Source: Streptomyces sp. CB02056 (GTDB lineage Bacteria > Actinomycetota > Actinomycetes > Streptomycetales > Streptomycetaceae). From it: a stretch of DNA of 64,000 nucleotides. Numbering within the stretch: the stretch's first letter is position 1; each line of letters opens with the position of its first letter. The position numbers were made by a program, and so were the translations under genes. The notes beneath the pieces are model-generated. The model saw only the letters and a program-made list of their open reading frames with translations. It was not told where the DNA came from and did not search any database. Below are positions 16,311-24,220 of the stretch, piece by piece. The DNA is taken from assembly GCF_001905545.1 (NCBI RefSeq), contig NZ_LIPD01000009.1, positions 186,001 to 250,000 of the forward strand. The letters run 5' to 3'.

Positions 16311-17564
16311 GTGAACGACGATGCGAGACGGGACGCCGTGCCGGACGAGGCGCGCGAGGCGGTGCGGGACGTGGCGCCCGATGCGGTACCGGAGGACGTA
16401 CCGGAGGACGTGCGGGAAGCCGCACCGGACCGTGTGCCGACGCCACCGGCCCGGCGCCTGGTCAACCGCCGGCGGCTGCTGACGGGCGCCGCCGCCCTGG
16501 GCGCCCTCGCGGCCGCCGCCGGCGTCAACGAGTGGGCCCGCCGAAAGAGCTCCCACGGCCCGCGACTCTGGCGGACGACCGCCGCGAGCGGGCGGCTCGT
16601 GCTGTCCGCCGACCGCCGACAGGGCCTCTACGCCTCCGGCTTCGACGGCTGGGTGCGCGCCCTCGACCCGCGTACCGGTGAGGTCCGCTGGAGCCGTACG
16701 GTCAGCACACCCGACGCCGCCGCTGCCCCGGGCGGCTGGCCGTCGGCCGCCGGGGACGGCGTGGTGTGCGTGGCCACCGACACCCGTCTGCGGGTCCTGG
16801 ACGCGGCGTCGGGAGAGCAGCGCTGGGAGGCCGCCCTGCCGGACTGGTCCGAGGGCGGGTGGCGGCAAGGCCCCGCCGTCGGCGGCGGCAGCGTGTTCGC
16901 GGTGTACGGAAGCTCGGTGCGCTGCTACGACCTGGCCACCGGCGAGCCGCGCTGGACCGGCCCGGCGGGCGTCTCGGCCGCTCTGGCCCTCGACGGCGGC
17001 ACCGTGTACGCGGCGGGGAGGCCGAGGGGGCTCCTGGCGCTGGACGCCCGCACCGGCGAGCGCCTCTGGGAGCGCGACCTCGTCGTCAGCGGCCCACTGA
17101 CCGTCCACCGGGACGCCCTGCTGGTCTCCTCGCCCCCGGAGACGATGGCCTCCACGATCGTCGGCGCACTGGACCCGGCGACCGGCGCGCAGCTCTGGGC
17201 GTCCGTCCAGCACGGGGAGCTGAGCTGCCCCCTGTCGGCCGCCGGTCGGACCGTCTACATGGGCGGCGGGGACCGTCTGTTCGGGTTGGACACGACGACC
17301 GGCGACTGGGTCTGGAAGGCCAACACCTTCGCCGGTCGGAAGGGCGGGACCCCCGCCATGGTCGCTACCGAGGACGGCGTCTACGCCTGGTCGGGGGACG
17401 GCCGGCTGTGGGCGTTCGACCCGTCGACGGGCGGGATGCGCTGGCAGGACGATTCGGAGGAGGTCGGCCGGATCTCGCTGGCCGCTGCCGGTGGGACCAT
17501 CTACCAGGGCGGCCCGGGCGGCGTTCTCGCGCTGGGCGCCCTGCCGGCGCCGCCGGAGGCCTGA
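16311..17564 (+). CDS. PQQ-like beta-propeller protein with twin-arginine-type N-terminus
   Basis: The protein has 417 residues from a GTG at 16311. The first ~45 residues are an Asp/Glu/Val/Pro low-complexity segment (EAVRDVAPDAVPEDVPEDV). A Tat-like sequence follows, NRRRLLTGAAALGALAAAAGV (RR then hydrophobic core), suggesting export of a folded domain or an N-terminal anchor. Residues about 90-417 contain six to seven repeats of the form (L/A)DxxTGExxW, for example ALDPRTGEVRW, DAASGEQRW, DLATGEPRW and ALDARTGERLW. These are the PQQ_2 blade motifs also found in BamB-like proteins. No quinoprotein active-site residues are evident, so a structural or sensory role is more likely than a dehydrogenase. 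Confidence 0.82.
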   Translation: MNDDARRDAVPDEAREAVRDVAPDAVPEDVPEDVREAAPDRVPTPPARRLVNRRRLLTGAAALGALAAAAGVNEWARRKSSHGPRLWRTTAASGRLVLSADRRQGLYASGFDGWVRALDPRTGEVRWSRTVSTPDAAAAPGGWPSAAGDGVVCVATDTRLRVLDAASGEQRWEAALPDWSEGGWRQGPAVGGGSVFAVYGSSVRCYDLATGEPRWTGPAGVSAALALDGGTVYAAGRPRGLLALDARTGERLWERDLVVSGPLTVHRDALLVSSPPETMASTIVGALDPATGAQLWASVQHGELSCPLSAAGRTVYMGGGDRLFGLDTTTGDWVWKANTFAGRKGGTPAMVATEDGVYAWSGDGRLWAFDPSTGGMRWQDDSEEVGRISLAAAGGTIYQGGPGGVLALGALPAPPEA

Positions 17565-17574
17565 CCGGGCGGGT

Positions 17575-18072
17575 TCAGGAGCGGCCCGTCCCGCCCGGCT
17601 CGCCCGGTTCCATGGCCGCCAGGCGGGCGACCTGGCGGTGACTGAGCTCGACGGTGCGGTTCATGTGCCGCAGGAGGAAGGCGAGTTCGGCTTCGCTGTC
17701 CTCGGCGAAGACGGCCGCCCAGTCGGTGGACAGCTCGCGCCACACCTCTCCGAAGCGCTCCAGCGCCTCGGGGAGGACCGCGACCAGCACCCGGCGGCGG
17801 TCGGCCTGGTCCCGCTGCCGGGCGACCATCCCGGCCTTCTCCAGCCGGTCGACCAGCCGGGTGGCCGAGCCGCTGGTCAGCCCGGTGAGTTCGGCGATCC
17901 GGCCGGTGGTGACCGGCCCGTCCTCCAGGGTGAGCAGGTTGAGGCACTGGACGTCGGTCGGGTGCATGCCCAGGTGGTCGGCGACGGCCTGATTGAACAG
18001 CACGTACGAGGCCAGGTAGCGGCGCGAGACCGGCCACAGCCGGGCCATCAGTTCGTCGCGGGTCGTCGTCAT
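17575..18072 (-). CDS. MarR-family transcriptional regulator
   Basis: The protein has 165 residues from the ATG at 18072. The winged helix (about 45-110) shows LNLLTLEDGPVTTGRIAELTGLTSGSATRLVDRLEKAGMVAR, cited here by its parts TGLTSGSATRLVDRLE (recognition helix) and RQRDQADRRR (wing). Flanking helices mediate dimerisation. It is divergent from the NmrA-like gene at 18141, and the 68-base spacer is the obvious place for its operator. The ATGCAG (18113) / CTGCAT (18137) inverted repeat and the TTGC-rich segment there are candidates. The likely role is ligand-controlled repression of that neighbour and itself. Confidence 0.9.
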   Translation of the reverse strand: MTTTRDELMARLWPVSRRYLASYVLFNQAVADHLGMHPTDVQCLNLLTLEDGPVTTGRIAELTGLTSGSATRLVDRLEKAGMVARQRDQADRRRVLVAVLPEALERFGEVWRELSTDWAAVFAEDSEAELAFLLRHMNRTVELSHRQVARLAAMEPGEPGGTGRS

Positions 18073-18140
18073 GGGGGAAGGGTAACCGGCTGCCCGATAA
18101 TTGCTTGTGCCATGCAGAGATCTTTCCCTATGTTGCCTGC

Positions 18141-19037
18141 ATGACGCAGATAACTGAGTCCGCAGCCCCCCGTGCCCGCCTCCTCCCCGTCGCCGTCACC
18201 GGCGCCACCGGCGCCCAGGGCGGCGCCACCGCCCGCGCCCTGCTCCGCGCCGGCCGCCCCGTCCGCGCCCTCACCCGGAACCCCGGCTCGCCCGCCGCCA
18301 CCCAGCTCGCCGCACTCGGCGCCGAACCGGCCCGCGCCGACTTCGACGACCCGGCCTCGCTCGCCACCGCCCTCGACGGCACCGGCGCACTGTTCGCGAT
18401 GTCCACCCCGTTCGGCACCGACCTCGGTGTCGAAGTCCGCCAGGCCACCGCCCTGCTGGACGCCGCCCGGGCAGTCGGAAGCGTCCGGCACGTCGTCTTC
18501 ACCTCGGCCACGAACGCCGACCGCTCCACCGGCATCCCGCACTTCGACAGCAAGCACCGAATCGAACAGCACCTGGCCGGCCTCGGCCTGCCCTGGACCG
18601 TCCTCGGCCCGGCCGCCTTCATGGAGAACTACGCCAACGACTGGACCCTCCAGTCCCTCCGCGACGGCGTCTTCCACCTCCCCATGCCCCCCGGCGTCCC
18701 ACTCCCCGTGATCGCCGCCGACACCATCGGCACCTTCGCCGCCCACGTCCTGGCCAGGCCTGACGCCTACACGGGCCGCCGCATCGACATCGCCTCCCAG
18801 TGGCGCACCGGCGAGCAGATCGCCGCCGCGATCAGCGCCGCCAGCGGCCGCCCCATCCGCTTCGAACAGGTGCCGCTCTCGGTCGTGGCGGCCCACTCCG
18901 AGGACCTCGCCACGATGTTCCGCTACCTCCAGGACCCCGGCCTCACCATCGACACCGCCGCCCTGCACGCCGAACACCCCACCATCGACTGGCAGCCCCT
19001 GGAGACCTGGGCGGCGGCCCGCACCTGGCACCTCTGA
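18141..19037 (+). CDS. NmrA-like NAD(P)-binding protein
   Basis: The protein has 298 residues from the ATG at 18141. The N-terminal dinucleotide motif VAVTGATGAQGGATARALL is the atypical-SDR GxxGxxG. The conserved FAMSTPF and FTSATNADRSTGIPHFDSKHRIE segments are those of NmrA/HSCARG-type proteins, in which the SDR Tyr-Lys pair is partly replaced. Members act as NADP-sensing regulators or as quinone/NAD(P)H-dependent reductases. The start lies just after the divergent MarR gene, so it is probably the MarR target. The substrate is unknown. Confidence 0.85.
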   Translation: MTQITESAAPRARLLPVAVTGATGAQGGATARALLRAGRPVRALTRNPGSPAATQLAALGAEPARADFDDPASLATALDGTGALFAMSTPFGTDLGVEVRQATALLDAARAVGSVRHVVFTSATNADRSTGIPHFDSKHRIEQHLAGLGLPWTVLGPAAFMENYANDWTLQSLRDGVFHLPMPPGVPLPVIAADTIGTFAAHVLARPDAYTGRRIDIASQWRTGEQIAAAISAASGRPIRFEQVPLSVVAAHSEDLATMFRYLQDPGLTIDTAALHAEHPTIDWQPLETWAAARTWHL

Positions 19038-19043
19038 GGGGCT

Positions 19044-19172
19044 TCAGGCGCCCGCAGTGACCTTGGGTGCTGAGGCCTTGATCAGGTTGATCGTTCCAGC
19101 CTGGTACACGTCGCCGTTGACGGTTCCGCCCGTGACCTGATTGGCGGTCGAGATCCTTGGAACGCTACCCAC
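19044..19172 (-). CDS. Tiny ORF (42 aa) with a RHIM-like amyloid-motif sequence
   Basis: The frame opens at a GTG (19172), five bases after the stop of the phosphatase gene, on the same strand. It ends TGA at 19044. The centre reads NQVTGGTVNGDVYQAGTINLI. The QAGTINLI part fits the Q-x-G-x-x-N-x-(I/L/M) core of RHIM-type and bacterial amyloid signalling motifs. Similar GGTVxGxVxQAGxI segments are known in actinobacterial NLR-type and effector proteins. GC3 is lower than in the neighbours. There is no good ribosome site, so this may be a remnant of a lost longer gene rather than a functional peptide. Confidence 0.4.
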   Translation of the reverse strand: MGSVPRISTANQVTGGTVNGDVYQAGTINLIKASAPKVTAGA

Positions 19173-19177
19173 CCGAC

Positions 19178-19624
19178 CTAGGCCAGCCGCTCCACGAACT
19201 TGCGCTGCCACGGTGTTTCGACGGCGTGCCGGCTGTAGTGCTCCCGCACGTACGCCACCGCCTCCGCGGCCGGGACGCCGTCCAGGACGGCGATGCAGGC
19301 GAGTGCGGTGCCTGTGCGGCCCCGGCCGCCGGCGCAGGCGAGTTCGACGCGTTGGGTGGCGGAGCGTTCCCAGGCTTCGCGGAAGGCGTCGGTGGCGTCC
19401 GTGCGGTCGGTGGGGAGGCGGAAGTCGGGCCAGCGTACCCAGCGGCTGGGCCAGTCGACGTGCGGCGGGCGGCCCAACAGGTAGAGGCCGAAGTCGGGTC
19501 GGGGGCCGGGCGGCAGGGGCTTGCTGAGGCCGCGGCCGCGCAGGAGGCGGCCGGAGGGCAGGCGCAGGAGCCCGGGGGTGGTCGGGTCCCAGGTGGTCGG
19601 GCCCGGGGTGGTGGGGTCGGTCAT
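19178..19624 (-). CDS. Protein-tyrosine phosphatase family protein (small DSP-like)
   Basis: The protein has 148 residues from the ATG at 19624, which has GAGGAA nine bases upstream; an ATG at 19633 would leave no spacing. The catalytic loop CX5R is CAGGRGRT within VELACAGGRGRTGTALA. The general acid is probably the Asp in WPDFRLP. The C-terminal region (YVREHYSRHAVETPWQRKFV) is typical of this actinobacterial PTP subfamily. It should dephosphorylate Tyr/Ser/Thr or phosphoinositide-like substrates in the cytoplasm. It follows the LuxR-type regulator gene by about 30 bases and probably shares its transcript. Confidence 0.85.
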   Translation of the reverse strand: MTDPTTPGPTTWDPTTPGLLRLPSGRLLRGRGLSKPLPPGPRPDFGLYLLGRPPHVDWPSRWVRWPDFRLPTDRTDATDAFREAWERSATQRVELACAGGRGRTGTALACIAVLDGVPAAEAVAYVREHYSRHAVETPWQRKFVERLA

Positions 19625-19655
19625 GTCGGCCATTCCTCAGGTGGGGGAGGGGTGT

Positions 19656-21098
19656 TCAGGATGCCGCGTGCAGCCCGACCGGGCCGCGGGGCAGTCCGGC
19701 GCGGTGGGCCAGGGCGGCGGCTTCGCCGCGGGAGGAGACGTCGAGTTTGGCGAGGATGTTGGCGACGTGGAACTTCACCGTCGACTCGCTGATGTGGAGT
19801 GCCGCCGCGATGTCCCGGTTGCGGCGGCCCCGCGCGAGCTGGTCGAGGACCTCGAGTTCGCGCGGTTGGAGGCCGTCGAGGGGGTCGGTGGCGAGGGCGG
19901 GTTCGGGCAGGGCGAGCGGGAGGTCGACGGTCACGGTGGTGCCCCAGCCGGGGACGGCTTCGACGCCGTGGCGTCCGCCGAGGGCGGTGATGCGGTCGGC
20001 GGTGCGGTGGACGGTGAGGGCGTCGGCGGTGAGCAGGCCGAGGCCGTCGCCGCGTACGACGGCGCGCAGTTGGCCGTCGGCGGTGAGCTGCCAGCTGACG
20101 TGCAGCCGGGTCGGCTTCTCCTGTTCCAGCATCAGCAGGACGGCCACCCGGACGGCGTCGCGGGCGGTGTGGGCGGCGTCGGCCGGGACGGAGCGGTCGG
20201 CTTCCGGCGGGGGTGCGACGTCGAGGTGGACCCGGGTGTGCCGCAGCAGCGGGCGCAGTTCGCGGACGAGTCGGGCGAAGGCGGCGTCGGCGGGTTCCTC
20301 GCTGAGGGTGCGGTCGAGTTCGGCGCCCTGGCGCAGGTCGAGCAGGGCGGTGACGGCCAGTTCGGTGGCGTTGCGGCGGGCGGTGGCGTCGTCCAGGCCG
20401 GTCGAGCGCAGCGGGGCCAGGATCGCGGTGAGCGCGGCGCTGTGGGTGCCGGTGAACTCGGCGATGGCGCGGGCGCGGGCGTTGGCGGAGGCGCGGGAGG
20501 CGGCGGTCTGGGTGGGGGCGGCGTCGGTGGCGCGGTGGTCGGAGTGGGCGATGACCAGGTCCCACAGCTGTTGCAGGACGGCGAGTGCCCCGGGGGCGAC
20601 CGGTTCGGTGCCCGCCCGGACGAGGACGAGGACGGCGCCGCTGTCGTTGCCCGGCGTGGTCGTGACGACGACGACCGGCCGGGATTGTCCGGCGAGTTCG
20701 GACTCGCCCTGCCAGGGACGGCCGGCGGAGGTGGTCGCGGCCGCCTGTTCGGCCAGCCGGGACAGGTCCAGCGTGCTGATGGCGGCGGTGAGTTCGGGCG
20801 GGCCGTAGCTGTGGGAGGGGTTGAACGTGCAGACGCCGCTGAGCTGCGCGAGCGCCGTGTGCGGGACGAGGGTGCCGAGCACGTCGGACAGGCGCAGCAG
20901 GAGGTCCGGCCGGGGAGCGCGCAGCACCTCGACGGCCCGTGCGAGCGCGTCCTCGGGGCGGCCCCAGCGGTCGCGCCAGGTCCCGTCCGCGCCCGTCCCG
21001 TCCGTGCGCGGATCGCCCGTGCCCGTCCCGTCCGTGCGCGTGCGCGTGCCCGTCCCGCCCGTGCGCGTGGCGGTTCCGGGCGGCTCAGTGGTGTCCAT
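19656..21098 (-). CDS. LuxR-type regulator fused to a degenerate histidine-kinase-like sensor
   Basis: The protein has 480 residues from the ATG at 21098. Residues 1-45 are Thr/Gly/Asp/Arg low complexity (TGTRTRTDGTGTG). A GAF-like region (about 55-200) and a helical stretch follow. Next comes an ATPase-like segment with GDGLG, GGRHGVEAVPGWGTTVTVDLPL (the G2 box and last strand of a HATPase domain), but with no recognisable phospho-acceptor His-Asp or N-box Asn. The C-terminal ~65 residues are a LuxR HTH (LQPRELEVLDQLARGRRN). It therefore looks like a one-component regulator that kept the fold of a kinase. It heads the transcript that includes the phosphatase and is divergent from the oxidoreductase at 21248, which may be its target. 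Confidence 0.78.
   Translation of the reverse strand: MDTTEPPGTATRTGGTGTRTRTDGTGTGDPRTDGTGADGTWRDRWGRPEDALARAVEVLRAPRPDLLLRLSDVLGTLVPHTALAQLSGVCTFNPSHSYGPPELTAAISTLDLSRLAEQAAATTSAGRPWQGESELAGQSRPVVVVTTTPGNDSGAVLVLVRAGTEPVAPGALAVLQQLWDLVIAHSDHRATDAAPTQTAASRASANARARAIAEFTGTHSAALTAILAPLRSTGLDDATARRNATELAVTALLDLRQGAELDRTLSEEPADAAFARLVRELRPLLRHTRVHLDVAPPPEADRSVPADAAHTARDAVRVAVLLMLEQEKPTRLHVSWQLTADGQLRAVVRGDGLGLLTADALTVHRTADRITALGGRHGVEAVPGWGTTVTVDLPLALPEPALATDPLDGLQPRELEVLDQLARGRRNRDIAAALHISESTVKFHVANILAKLDVSSRGEAAALAHRAGLPRGPVGLHAAS
20985..21068. repeat. Tandem repeats coding the N-terminus of the LuxR-type protein
   Basis: The 20-mer GCCCGTCCCGTCCGTGCGCG (plus-strand reading) occurs at 20991-21010 and 21021-21040. 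A third, one-base-different copy lies near 21049-21068. The spacer units are also related. They encode the Thr-Gly-Asp/Arg low-complexity head of the protein on the minus strand. Confidence 0.75.
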
Positions 21099-21247
21099 GC
21101 GGTCCAGCCTAGTTCGGGCGCCGCCGGGCCCGCCTGGCCGTTCGGACAGGTCGAACCGTCCGAAGGACTGGCTGGGCCGCCGTTGCCCCGGTCGCAGGAT
21201 GGAAGACGTCGGAGGCAACAACTCCCCTGGAACCGAAGGACCTTCCC

Positions 21248-22174
21248 ATGACCAAGGCGATCGCCTTCCCCGAGTTCGGCGGCGCGGACGTGCTGCGCCC
21301 GATCGACATCGAACTGCCCGCCCCGGGCCCCGGCCAGGTGCGGGTCGCGGTCCGCGCGGTGGGCGTCAACCCGCTGGACCACAAGCTGCGCACCGGCGAG
21401 CTGGCCGGGTTCTTCCCGGTCTCCTTCCCCTACGTTCCGGGCTTCGAGGTGTCCGGCGTGGTGGAGGCCGTCGGCGCCGAGGTGCGCGGCTTCGCCCCCG
21501 GCGACGAGGTGTTCGGCGCCCTGATGGGCGGCGGCTACGCGGAGCGGGCGCTGGTGGACGCGGCGATGCTGGCCCACAAGCCCGCCACCCTGGGCTGGAC
21601 GGAGGCCGCCGCGATCCCGACGGCGGCCGAGACGTCCGAGCGCGCCCTCGCCGTCCTGGGCGTGCGGCCCGGCGAGACCCTGCTGGTGCACGGTGCGGCC
21701 GGCGGGGTGGGCACCGTGCTGCTCCAGTTCGCCCGGGCCCGTGGGATCACTGTGGTCGGCACCGCGAGCGAGTCGAACCACGACCACCTGCGCGAGCTCG
21801 GCGCGATCCCGGTGACGTACGGCGAGGGCCTGGCCGAGCGGGTGCGGGCCGCCGCCCCGGGCGGGGTGGACCGGGTGCTGGACGCGGCCGGGCGCGGGGT
21901 GCTGCCGCTGTCGATCGAGCTGGTGGGCGGCGCGGACCGGGTGCTGACGATCGCCGACATCCAGGGCGCGCAGGAGCACGGCGTCCGGTTCACCGGTGGC
22001 GCCGAGGGCGTCGAGCCCTACTACACGAGTGCCTACGCGGCCGCGCTGGCCCTGCACGAGGCGGGCACCCTGCGGCTGCCGCTGCACCGGGTGTTCCCGC
22101 TGGCGGAGGCGGCCGAGGCGCAGCGGGTCAGTGAGGGCGGGCACCTGCGCGGCAAGATCGTGCTGACGGTCTGA
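21248..22174 (+). CDS. NADP-dependent oxidoreductase, quinone-reductase/zinc-less MDR type
   Basis: The protein has 308 residues from the ATG at 21248 with AAGGA upstream. The N-terminal GroES-like fold has GVNPLDHKLRTGEL and PGFEVSGVVEAVG. The Rossmann domain has LLVHGAAGGVGTVLLQFAR, the AAGGVG dinucleotide motif of quinone oxidoreductases. The zinc-binding Cys/His set of alcohol dehydrogenases is absent. Such enzymes reduce quinones or enones with NADPH. It is divergent from the LuxR-type gene and separated from it by 149 bases. Confidence 0.9.
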   Translation: MTKAIAFPEFGGADVLRPIDIELPAPGPGQVRVAVRAVGVNPLDHKLRTGELAGFFPVSFPYVPGFEVSGVVEAVGAEVRGFAPGDEVFGALMGGGYAERALVDAAMLAHKPATLGWTEAAAIPTAAETSERALAVLGVRPGETLLVHGAAGGVGTVLLQFARARGITVVGTASESNHDHLRELGAIPVTYGEGLAERVRAAAPGGVDRVLDAAGRGVLPLSIELVGGADRVLTIADIQGAQEHGVRFTGGAEGVEPYYTSAYAAALALHEAGTLRLPLHRVFPLAEAAEAQRVSEGGHLRGKIVLTV

Positions 22175-22223
22175 CAGGCACACGGCGCCCGCCCTGTCCC
22201 TGTCTGCCCGTTTTGCTTCCGTT

Positions 22224-22252
22224 TTGCATTGGCTGCGCCATTTCCGTACGGT
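22224..22252 (+). promoter_or_regulatory. Sigma-70-type (HrdB-like) promoter of the aquaporin gene
   Basis: TTGCAT (22224-22229) and TACGGT (22247-22252) are separated by exactly 17 bases in a locally AT-richer stretch. They lie about 150 bases before the aquaporin ATG, implying a long leader. A GTTTTGC direct repeat overlaps the -35 side (22211 and 22221). Confidence 0.55.
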
Positions 22253-22405
22253 TTCATCCGTTCGGAGTAATTCGGCAGGCGGACGCGCCGTAAACACGGC
22301 GCTACGCCGTCCGGCCGACATGCGGTCCCTCGAACGGTCGACCAGGGTTGGCCGGACGTGGGCGGCACCGGACCGCCTGCCCTGACGGTCAGGAGGACCA
22401 GGCGC

Positions 22406-23137
22406 ATGGGTGGAACGGACAGGCGGGCGGTGATCGGCGAGTTCCTCGGGACCCTGCTGCTGGTGCTGCTGGCAGTGGGTGCGGCGGTGCTCGCGGGGGT
22501 GGCGATCGGTCCGGTGGGCATCGCGTTCGCGTTCGGTTTCGTGCTGCTGGCGCTCGCGTACGCGCTCGGCCCGATCTCCGGCTGCCACGTCAACCCGGCG
22601 GTGACCCTCGGCTTCCTGCTGGCCCGCCGGATCGACGGGCGCACGGCGGTGTCGTACTGGGTGGCGCAGCTGCTCGGCGGCATCGCGGGTGCGGGGCTCG
22701 TCCTGCTGCTGGCGAAGCAGATACCGGGGCTGGAGACCCACGGCAAGCTCGGCACCAACGGCTGGGGCGAGCGCTCCCAGATGCACATCAACGCCGGCGG
22801 CGCGTTCCTGACCGAGGTCATCCTCACCTTCCTGCTGGTGTACGTCGTCCTGGCGGTCACCCACCGGCTCGCCGCGGTCGGCTTCGACGGGCTGCCGATC
22901 GGCCTCGCGCTGGTGGTCGTCCACCTGGTCGGCATCCCGCTCACCGGCACCTCGGTCAACCCGGCGCGCAGCCTCGGCCCGGCGCTGTTCGCGGGCGGCG
23001 ACGCGCTGTCGCAGCTGTGGCTGTTCCTGCTCGCCCCGCTGGTCGGCGGCGCGCTGGCGGCGGGCGTGCACCTGCTGACCCACCCGCAGCCCAACCTTCC
23101 GGTGGCGGAGGCCCTGGCGACGGACGCGCGGGTGTAG
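22406..23137 (+). CDS. aqpZ: Aquaporin / MIP channel, AqpZ type
   Basis: The protein has 243 residues from the ATG at 22406, preceded by AGGAGG; an upstream GTG at 22358 is less likely. Both NPA boxes are present: GCHVNPAVTLG after helix 2 and TSVNPARSLGPALF after helix 5. Helix 1 has the Glu of GEFLGTLLLVLL. The selectivity-filter region and short C-terminal tail fit water-selective AqpZ rather than GlpF. The third loop (about residues 108-131) is long and polar (HGKLGTNGWGERSQMH), as in several actinobacterial homologues. It moves water across the cell membrane. It is a single-gene unit with its own promoter and a strong terminator. Confidence 0.92.
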   Translation: MGGTDRRAVIGEFLGTLLLVLLAVGAAVLAGVAIGPVGIAFAFGFVLLALAYALGPISGCHVNPAVTLGFLLARRIDGRTAVSYWVAQLLGGIAGAGLVLLLAKQIPGLETHGKLGTNGWGERSQMHINAGGAFLTEVILTFLLVYVVLAVTHRLAAVGFDGLPIGLALVVVHLVGIPLTGTSVNPARSLGPALFAGGDALSQLWLFLLAPLVGGALAAGVHLLTHPQPNLPVAEALATDARV

Positions 23138-23156
23138 TACCCGCCGTCGAGCCGGC

Positions 23157-23194
23157 GCGGCGGCCGGGACCGTACCGACGGTCCCGGCCGCCGC
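23157..23194 (+). terminator. Perfect 17-bp hairpin after the aquaporin gene
   Basis: The left arm at 23157-23173 and right arm at 23178-23194 pair without mismatch around an ACCG loop. It lies 20 bases after the aqpZ stop. There is no T-tract, which is common for actinomycete hairpin terminators. Confidence 0.75.
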
Positions 23195-23343
23195 TGTCGT
23201 CGGTGGCCTTCTGCCGGCTCCTGCTTCTCTCCGCTCCGCCCCCCGGTCCCGCTCCGGGCCGCTTTTGAGCCGCCGACCGGCCGGATCCGGCGGACCGGCC
23301 GAAGGCGCCCGACGCGTGGCCGCCCGCTGGGTAGAGTCGCGCC

Positions 23344-24132
23344 ATGGTGACTGAGAACGCGGGAAGCCCCGCGGGCGGGCGGCTGGCCGGCCGCTCCTGT
23401 GCGGTGACGGGTGCGGCCAGCGGTATCGGACGGGCCGTCGCCGAACGCTTCGTCCGGGAGGGCGCGTCGGTGGTCGCCTTCGACGTGGACGAGGCCGGGC
23501 TGGACCGGCTGGCCGAGCGGTTCCCGGACGCCGTCAGCACGGTGGTCGGCGACGTGGCCCGGGACGAGGACGCGCGCCGGCTGGTGGCCGCCGCCGTCGA
23601 GCGGCACGGGCGGTTGGACGTGCTGGTGGCCAACGCCGGGATCATCCCGCTGATGGAGATCACCGAGGCCACCGCCGAGGACTGGGACCACGTGATGGCG
23701 GTGGACGGCCGCGGCATGTTCCTCACCTGCAAGTACGCGATCGAGGCGATGACCGCGCAGGACCGGCCCGGCGGCTCGATCGTCTGCCTCTCCTCCATCT
23801 CCGGCGAGGCCGGACAGCGCGGCCAGGCGGTGTACGGGCCCGCCAAGTTCGTCGCCTCCGGCCTGACCAAGCACCTCGCCGTCGAATGGGCCGACCGCGG
23901 CATCCGGGTCAACGCCGTCGCCCCCGGCACCATCACCACCGAGCGGGTCGCCCGGCTGTACGACGAGCCCGGCGGCACCGAGTACCTCGGGGCGATCGAG
24001 AAGCTGCACCCGATGGGGCGGCTCGGCGACCCGGCCGAGGTCGCGGCGGCCGTCCTCTTCCTCGCCTCCGACGACGCTTCCTTCGTCACCGGGGTCGTGC
24101 TGCCGGTGGACGGCGGGTACCTGGCGCAGTAG
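23344..24132 (+). CDS. SDR-family oxidoreductase
   Basis: The protein has 262 residues. The cofactor motif is TGAASGIGRAVAERF. NAG is present in VANAG, the catalytic Ser lies in SSISGEAG, and the YxxxK pair is YGPAK. After strand beta-2 the chain reads AFDVDEAG, whose Asp favours NAD(H). The C-terminal VLPVDGGYLAQ is the usual classical-SDR end. The substrate is not deducible. It is a stand-alone gene with no pathway neighbours. Confidence 0.9.
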   Translation: MVTENAGSPAGGRLAGRSCAVTGAASGIGRAVAERFVREGASVVAFDVDEAGLDRLAERFPDAVSTVVGDVARDEDARRLVAAAVERHGRLDVLVANAGIIPLMEITEATAEDWDHVMAVDGRGMFLTCKYAIEAMTAQDRPGGSIVCLSSISGEAGQRGQAVYGPAKFVASGLTKHLAVEWADRGIRVNAVAPGTITTERVARLYDEPGGTEYLGAIEKLHPMGRLGDPAEVAAAVLFLASDDASFVTGVVLPVDGGYLAQ

Positions 24133-24149
24133 CGGGCCCGGTCGGCGGG

Positions 24150-24220
24150 GTGTCCGGCTGCCCGGTTCCCGGCTGCTCGGTTGTCCGGTGACCTGGCTGC
24201 CCGGCTACCCGGCTGCTCGG
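24150..24220. repeat. Short degenerate tandem repeats between SDR and IRED genes
   Basis: About seven degenerate copies of a 9-10 base unit CCGGCTGCYCGG/CCGGTTGTCCGG fill the 88-base spacer and run into the end of the convergent gene. They could fold into alternative hairpins that terminate both transcripts. Confidence 0.5.
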
